Assembly: GCF_000284095.1 (NCBI RefSeq)
Contig: NC_017078.1
Location: forward strand, 186,001 to 250,000
DNA from: Selenomonas ruminantium subsp. lactilytica TAM6421
Lineage (GTDB): Bacteria; Bacillota; Negativicutes; Selenomonadales; Selenomonadaceae
Length of the DNA stretch: 64,000 nucleotides
Reading direction: 5' to 3'
This document shows positions 38,201 through 44,200 of the stretch, in pieces. How positions within the stretch are numbered: position 1 is the first letter of the stretch; every line of letters starts with the position of its first letter. The position numbers and the translations under genes are program-made. The notes beneath the pieces were generated by a model, which did no database searches, was not told the origin of the DNA, and saw only the letters and a program-made list of their open reading frames with translations.

Positions 38201-41200
38201 CCCAGATGGAAGGATTTTGCCGAGAAGCTGCCGTTCGTGCCCGTGATTTTAGCCGCAGCAATCCCTTTGGTTATCTTTCCCTTCTCGTCCTTTTCCCCAT
38301 CCTCAATGGTGGCATGGTTCACCGCCACATTGACGCCGCCGACGCCGACACCCTGGGTATGGGCTTCCAGCGCATTGGCTTTCTTGGCATCAATGGCGAT
38401 GTTCCCAGCAGCGGAAATATTGTTCGTTCCGTCCAGCGTTACGCCCACATTGCTCTTATTCTCCACACTGGCAAAGGTTGTGGTAACATTCAACGCAGCA
38501 ACGCCCACGCTGAGGATCTGGGATTTATGCTTGCTTTCGTCCAGCGCCTTGACGGAGACATTCTCCGCCGCTTTGATGGTGCTGCCCGTGATATTGACAT
38601 CCGCAGCGCCCTTGTTGACGATACCCGCGTAGCCAACGCCCACGCCGCCCAGTGCGCCCACGGTAACCGCCGTCACCTTGACCTCTGAGCCGCTGCCCGC
38701 CTGAGTCTGCAAGGCATTGACCGCCACATTCCTGCCTTCGATGGAGGCGCCGGAAATGGACACGTCGGTGTCGTAGTTCGTATGGATGATGGCATCCGTG
38801 ACGTTCACGGATGCAGCACCGGCCGCAGTGACGCCCACATTTCTCGCGAAGATGTCGCTGGTCTCCTTGGCCGTCACATTGACATCATTTCCCGCCAGCA
38901 GGGATGCATTTTTGCTGACTTCCGTATGGATGCCCTGCAGCTTGGTATATACAGCATCGTCCTGCGGCACTTCGGTTTTGGGCGTGGAAAGGTCTACGTT
39001 CACATTCCTGATCGTGTCGAGAACTTGCTTGTCCTTCGCGTTCATGCCGTAGAACTTTGCTTCGCTGTCGCCCAGGGCGCCTTTCGCATTGTTCACGTTG
39101 CTTAGATGGTTACGGATCTCATTTTGGGTGGTCTCATTGACTTCCGTTCTGCCGTTTTCATCAGCAGCATTGCTGAGTTGGGCATCCGTGATGCCCTTGT
39201 TGATGGAAGTGACCGCCACGTTGACACCCACGCCAAGGCCGCCGACAGCGACACCCGTCACGCTGCTGTCAAAAGAGCGCACTTCTTCCGCTTTTATGTC
39301 GATATCCTTCGCTGCCTCGATGGAGCCGCCTGCCACATGGGCGCTGACGCTGCTGTTGATATTGTTCAGCGCAACGGCAACCCCAGCGCCGCCGACACCG
39401 CCGGCACCCACGCCACCTGTGGCAGTTGCCGTCAGCTTATCCACAGCGTTCACATTGACATTCGCTGCTTCAAGCTCGCTCTTATTCACCACTGCTGCGG
39501 TCTCGCCAGAGGTATTGTAGATGCCCACATTGGCAGCCAGTCCTGCACCGATACCAGCAGCTAAGCTGGCCGTGACCAGGGTGTTCTTCCAGTTGTTTTC
39601 GTTCTTCGCCAGGACAGCGATATCCTTGCCATCTCCGTTGTTCTTGGCTTTCAGCCCGCTGCTATTTACCTCTGCCTTTACAGTGGATGTATCGTCGATA
39701 ACGGACACACCTGCCCCTGCCGTCACGGCGGCCATGCCGGCAGCTACACTGGCAGCGATATTCTGCGTATGGCTGTTGCCGAGATGTTCCGCCTTGATTT
39801 CTGCCTTGCCGTCAAAGACAGCATTCACCTGATCCAGTTTGGCGCTTACTGTGCTCGTGTTCTTATGGCGCATAATGCTGTCGCCAGAGGCAATCCCCAC
39901 CTTGCCGCCGCCTGCAGCTGCCGCAAAGGACAGGGCGGAGGAGCCATGCTTTGCCGTGGCATCCACGGTCAGGTTCTTGGCATACACGTTCTTCTTGTCG
40001 TCAGCATCCGTCGACGATATCTCTGCCTCTGTCGTGCGGTCATAGGTCTCCCAGTTGGCAGACACGCCCAAAGAGACACCCAGCGCTGCCCCGACGCCCA
40101 CTGTGGGGGTGCCGGTGAAGGAACCGAAGTTCGTGTAATCTACGGCGTTTACATTTACATTGGAATATTTGCCAGCAGAATTGAACTCTGCATCCTGGAT
40201 TTTGGCCGCAGTTCTCCCCTCGATGGTATTGATGTTCACCGTACCGGCCAGGTTCAGGCCTACAGTGGCAGCCGCTGCCACGCCGCCGGAAGCCTGCTGG
40301 GAAATAATGGTATGGGTGGCAGAACTGTCCACCACAATGCCGGTCTTGCTTTCCTTTTTGCGATTTTCGCTGAGGCGCTGCCGATCCGTGGTGAGGTCCA
40401 GCTTGTCCGTATTAAAGAGATTGGCATCCTGGGGCCGGGTGACTTCAATGGAACCCGTATCAGCAGCCGCAAGGGAACCGCCGCTTACCAAGGCGTTGGT
40501 ATTGCCGGTTATCCTGTTGGTGGAAACGGAGGTGCCCAGAGCTGCCCTGGTGTTGGCACCGATGTTAAAGCCGCCGGCGAAATTATAAAGGCGATCGTCG
40601 CTTTGCGCCACTACGCCAACGCTGCTGCTTGCAGTGAGCTCCTGATTCTTGATGATGGCATCCACATCGTTGCCAATGTAGTTGTAGCTTCCCGAGCCGG
40701 CGGCGGTAACGTACTCGCCTACGGACACAGTTCCCCCTACCCCCACGGAATGGATATCACCATCGCCGAGGGCGCGCACCTGGGTGAGGCCGGCGTTGAC
40801 CTTCGTGGTCTTCCCATCATCCGTCGCCATTTCCGCCTTGGTATCCTGATCCATGCGGTTGATGGCCAGGCCCACCGTGCCCGTGACCTTGCCGGTTATC
40901 GAGATATTGCCCACAGCGCCCACGGTGTTGATCTTGCTCTTAGTATCCGCTGCAACGTTGATGGACGGATGGGCATTTGCATTATCCTTGTTGATATTCG
41001 TATTGTTCAGGGAGGCACGGCTGTCCTTGTAGATATCCGATACGGCCGCTGCGCCCTGGAAATTGAAGTAATTTTTTCCCCATCCCACGCCCAGGCCGGC
41101 GCCTACGGTGGTGATACGGGATTTTTCCGTATCCGCCCCTTGCGTCTTGCTGTCCTTGGCAGCAACGGAGATCACGCCGGTTTCGGTGGTGGTAATGTCG

Positions 41201-44200
41201 GCATGGTTGATTTCAGCCCGCAGTTTCTCCTTCTTGTCATCAGAGCCGGAAGAACCGATGGCCGTATAGGCCACGGCACCGCCGATGCCCACTTTCTTGC
41301 CGCCAACGGAGATTCCTCCTGCCACGGTGGTCTTTTTCGTCAGTTCCTCTGCTGCGACGACGAGGTTTTTCAGATTATCAAGATGGGTATTTTCGCCCGT
41401 GGTCTTGCCGTCAATTAAGCTTTCGGTATTATTTGTACCACGATTGATGGCTACGGTTCCGACAGCGCCTGCAAAACTTTGGTCAACATTCACATCTACG
41501 CCGCCGGCCACGGCCAGTGCTTTGCTCTTGTTGACAGCGGTCACGTTGACAGAGCTATCCCCTGCCCCCACGATGTCCGGCATGGAGATGGTATTGCCCG
41601 TGAGATAGCTGCCGGTGGTATTGTTCAGGGAGTTATAGGCGAGGGAAAGCCCCAACGCCATGCCCTTGCCGCCGGCCACTTCACCAGCAATATTGATGAT
41701 GGAGCTGGTGTTTTCCGCCTTGGCGCTAATCTGCCCTCCGGCAATGGCATCGATGCCTGCAACATTCAGGAGGGTGGATCCCTTGATGATATTATCGGCA
41801 ATGGTAACCTTGACATCGTTCTTGAGGTCATTCCAACTGCCGGAGCCTGCTCCGTTGAAGGCTTTGCCGCCGATGGCAGCGCCAGCTCCCAGGGAGAAGA
41901 TCAGGGATTCGCCGTTCGCTTCCCCCTTCACGGCATAGGTCGCCAAAGTGGAGTCCTTGATGTCTGCAGCAATATCGTTCTTCACATAATTATAGGCAAT
42001 GCCCGCACCGGCCCCGGCTTTGCCACTCCAACCACCAGCCATGGCCGCAGTGATGGTGCGGCTATAGTTTCCGTCCAAGAGGCTCTTGGCGCTATCTTCG
42101 TCGCCTGCGGCCTCATTGACAATCTTGCCTTCATCGGTATTCTTGCTGTTATCGTCCAAAGAGGATTGGGACGAGTTCGTATCGAGATAGATTTTCCCCG
42201 TGGGGTCGATGCCTGTGTCTGCCAAGGTTTTCTTGTTCTCGGCACCTTTCTTTTGCTCCAGTTCCTTGGCCTTCTGCAGCTGCTCTTTTTTCTTCGCCGT
42301 GAGGTTTTTGACATTGGCGATCTGCTGTTTTTCGGCAGCAAGCTCCGTGTCCGTCTTGACCACAGAGATTTCCCCTGCTTTGACGCACACTTCGCCCAGC
42401 CCCAGGGTGTCCTGTGTCTCTGCGCCGGAAATATAAGCATGGACATTGTTCTTCACGCTGCCATAGGCAAAGGCTCCCTCGAAGCCGTAGCCATTGCTCC
42501 CCCCGGCTTTAGTGGCTGCCAGAGCGCCGTTGATCTGGGTGGTGCCCTTCTCCGCCTCCACCCGCACCGTGGTAAAGTCCGTGTACTTGCCGCCGCTGAT
42601 GCCGCTGGCCAGATTGTTCTCCAGCTGGCTGATGGCCACGGCACCGCCTACCCCTACATTTTTAGAGTCTCCGCTGGCGGAGTTGTAGGCAAGGCCGCCA
42701 GCAATCTGGAAGTCCGTGCTGCTGGCTTCGTTGGAAAGCAGGGTAAAGAAGCTGTTCGAGGTCATCGTGTTGTCAATCAAAAGGGCATGGATATCCTGTT
42801 TCGCCCGATTGTAATAAACCACACCGGCGCCGGCGATATTTGTGCCGCTGCCCGTGGAGGCACTGGTGCCCATACCTGCTGCCACTTCGATGCCAAGCTT
42901 GGCAGCCTCGTTGGCGACGTGGGTCACATTCTGGATATCAGATTTCCGCACCAAGGAATCCACATCCCGGCTGCTGCTGTTCATGGCAAAGGTGCCGCCA
43001 ATGCCCACCTTGGTGGCAGAGTCACTCTCTTTCAGGGAATGTTTGATGTTGGTACCGCCCAAGGTGATGGAACCGAGCAGATCCGTGGCAGAAAGGGAAA
43101 CAGAATTTACCCCATCCTCCCCATTTTTTACGGTCACATTGTCCAGCACGGCATCCGTCCGGCCACCCAGGAAAGTCAGGGCTACGCTGCCCTCGATGCC
43201 GATGGAGGCACCTGCACTTCCCCCCGAGCCGGCCGCAGGAGCGGCATTATCAGCGGGAGCCGCCGGAGTTTCGTCCGGATTGGCAGCAGAACCTGCTTCC
43301 TGCCCTGCACCGGATGCATTCGGCGCAGCGCTCTCATTCTGGGACGTCACATTATCCTGTTCCAGATTTTCTGTGTTATTCCTGGCCTCATCCGCTCCTT
43401 CCGCGCCCTGGTTAGACCACTGGGTCCATCTCTGCGAATCCGTCCTTTCATTGGACTCTTCCGGTTCATCCTCTTGGGCAGAAGAAACAGCCTTTGCCTT
43501 GGCATCGTTCTTGATCATGCCCGTGGTCGAGGCCGAAACAGAAAGATCCTCCGTGGTGATGCTGCCCTTGCCGTTGCCACTGGTCTTAGCGCCCAGTTTA
43601 CCGGCGAAGGTGCTGCCGGCAATATTCCGGGCCAGCTCCCCGTCCTGATAGATCTTTTGGGCAGCCTTTTCCACATCCGTAGTATTCCCTAAGGGCGCAG
43701 TAATTCCGCTGCCATTATCCCCCACCATGGCGATGCTGTTCACGTCATAGTTGATGATTCCCACGCCAATGCCGAAGGCCTTGGAGCTTTCACTGCCTTC
43801 CGACTCGCTGCGGGCAGAGTTATCCACATTGGTGGAATTCCCGGCTTCGAGGGAAACTTCGGGAGTCTGGATGACCGTTTCATCATCCAGGGAGACGATG
43901 TTGTTGCTGTCGCCATAGGACAGGGCCACCATGCCGGAAACGCCGAAGGAATCCCCCTTGCCGGCATTCTTGACATTGTTCTTGAGATCCATGGCGCTTC
44001 CGGCCTTGGCTTCCACGGACTCCGTCCCCGTGAGCTCGACGCCTTTCCCTGCCATGACCAAGCTGTTATTGCTGATATTCTGGAGACCTACCGTGGCGCC
44101 AATGCCCACTTTATTGTTCTCATCTTCAGCGCCATATTTGCCCTCTGCGTTGGTAGTAACATCGGAGGACAGCTTGAGGGCAGCGCCCTCCACCTTGCTC